From positions 1 through 5,181 of the forward strand of contig CAUHTB010000075.1 in assembly GCA_959608595.1 (NCBI GenBank): 5,181 nucleotides of DNA, written 5' to 3'. This document shows positions 5,105 through 5,181 of this stretch, one piece after another. Under the pieces are notes generated by a model. It searched no databases and was not told the DNA's origin. It saw only the letters and a list, made by a program, of their open reading frames with translations. The stretch is from an uncultured Veillonella sp. Its GTDB lineage: Bacteria > Bacillota > Negativicutes > Veillonellales > Veillonellaceae. Position 1 is the first letter of the stretch, and each line of letters opens with the position of its first letter. The translations under genes and the position numbers were made by a program.

Positions 5105-5181
5105 TTAACCTTCGATTACAGTTACAACGCCAGCGCCTACTGTATGGCCACCTTCGCGGATCGCGAAGCGAAGACCTTCTT
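5105..5181 (-). CDS. tuf: Elongation factor Tu, C-terminal end (partial)
   Basis: Only the last 24 codons are in the window. They read EGLRFAIREGGHTVGAGVVTVIEG and then TAA, the near-invariant end of EF-Tu domain 3 in bacteria. EF-Tu delivers aminoacyl-tRNA to the ribosome as a GTP complex. The gene continues beyond the right edge, so whether it is the only tuf copy cannot be told. It is closed by a strong terminator, so it is transcribed separately from norB unless there is read-through. Confidence 0.97.
   Translation of the reverse strand, partial: EGLRFAIREGGHTVGAGVVTVIEG

Overview
All genes in this window lie on the minus strand of a low-GC bacterial chromosome. Read in the direction of transcription (right to left), the order is: end of tuf (EF-Tu), a quinol-type nitric oxide reductase (norB/norZ), rpmG (L33), secE, nusG, rplK (L11), rplA (L1), and then the leader RNA that normally precedes rplJ. 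The ribosomal and NusG proteins look Firmicutes-like. A qNOR together with this gene order and codon use suggests a Negativicute, most likely a Veillonella. That assignment rests on recognising the proteins, not on a database search.

Layout from left to right. 1-79: conserved core of the ribosomal protein L10 leader, cut by the window edge. 80-1292: rplA and rplK. Each is preceded by a short RNA structure that copies the L1-binding site of 23S rRNA, and each of those structures has another hairpin just upstream. 1396-2357: nusG, secE and rpmG in one operon with a good sigma-A-type promoter at 2431-2459. A second candidate promoter at the nusG end could drive rplKA separately. 2358-2685 (328 bases): no gene. 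It holds the rpmG promoter, two tandem terminators that stop transcription from norB, and AT-rich inverted and direct repeats. 2686-4923: norB, with all expected haem and FeB ligands. 4924-5104: norB leader with a hairpin that competes with pairing of the Shine-Dalgarno, a candidate -10 without a -35, and a possible CRP/FNR-type operator, then the tuf terminator. 5105-5181: last 24 codons of tuf.

The ribosomal and secretion genes form the conserved rpmG-secE-nusG-rplKAJL cluster, feeding ribosome assembly, the Sec channel and transcription elongation. norB is functionally unrelated. It sits as a self-contained unit, with its own leader and terminators, between tuf and rpmG. The points most worth following up are the duplicated L1 sites (one per gene instead of one per operon) and the norB leader structure. 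No wholly unknown protein system is visible; the novelty here is regulatory.
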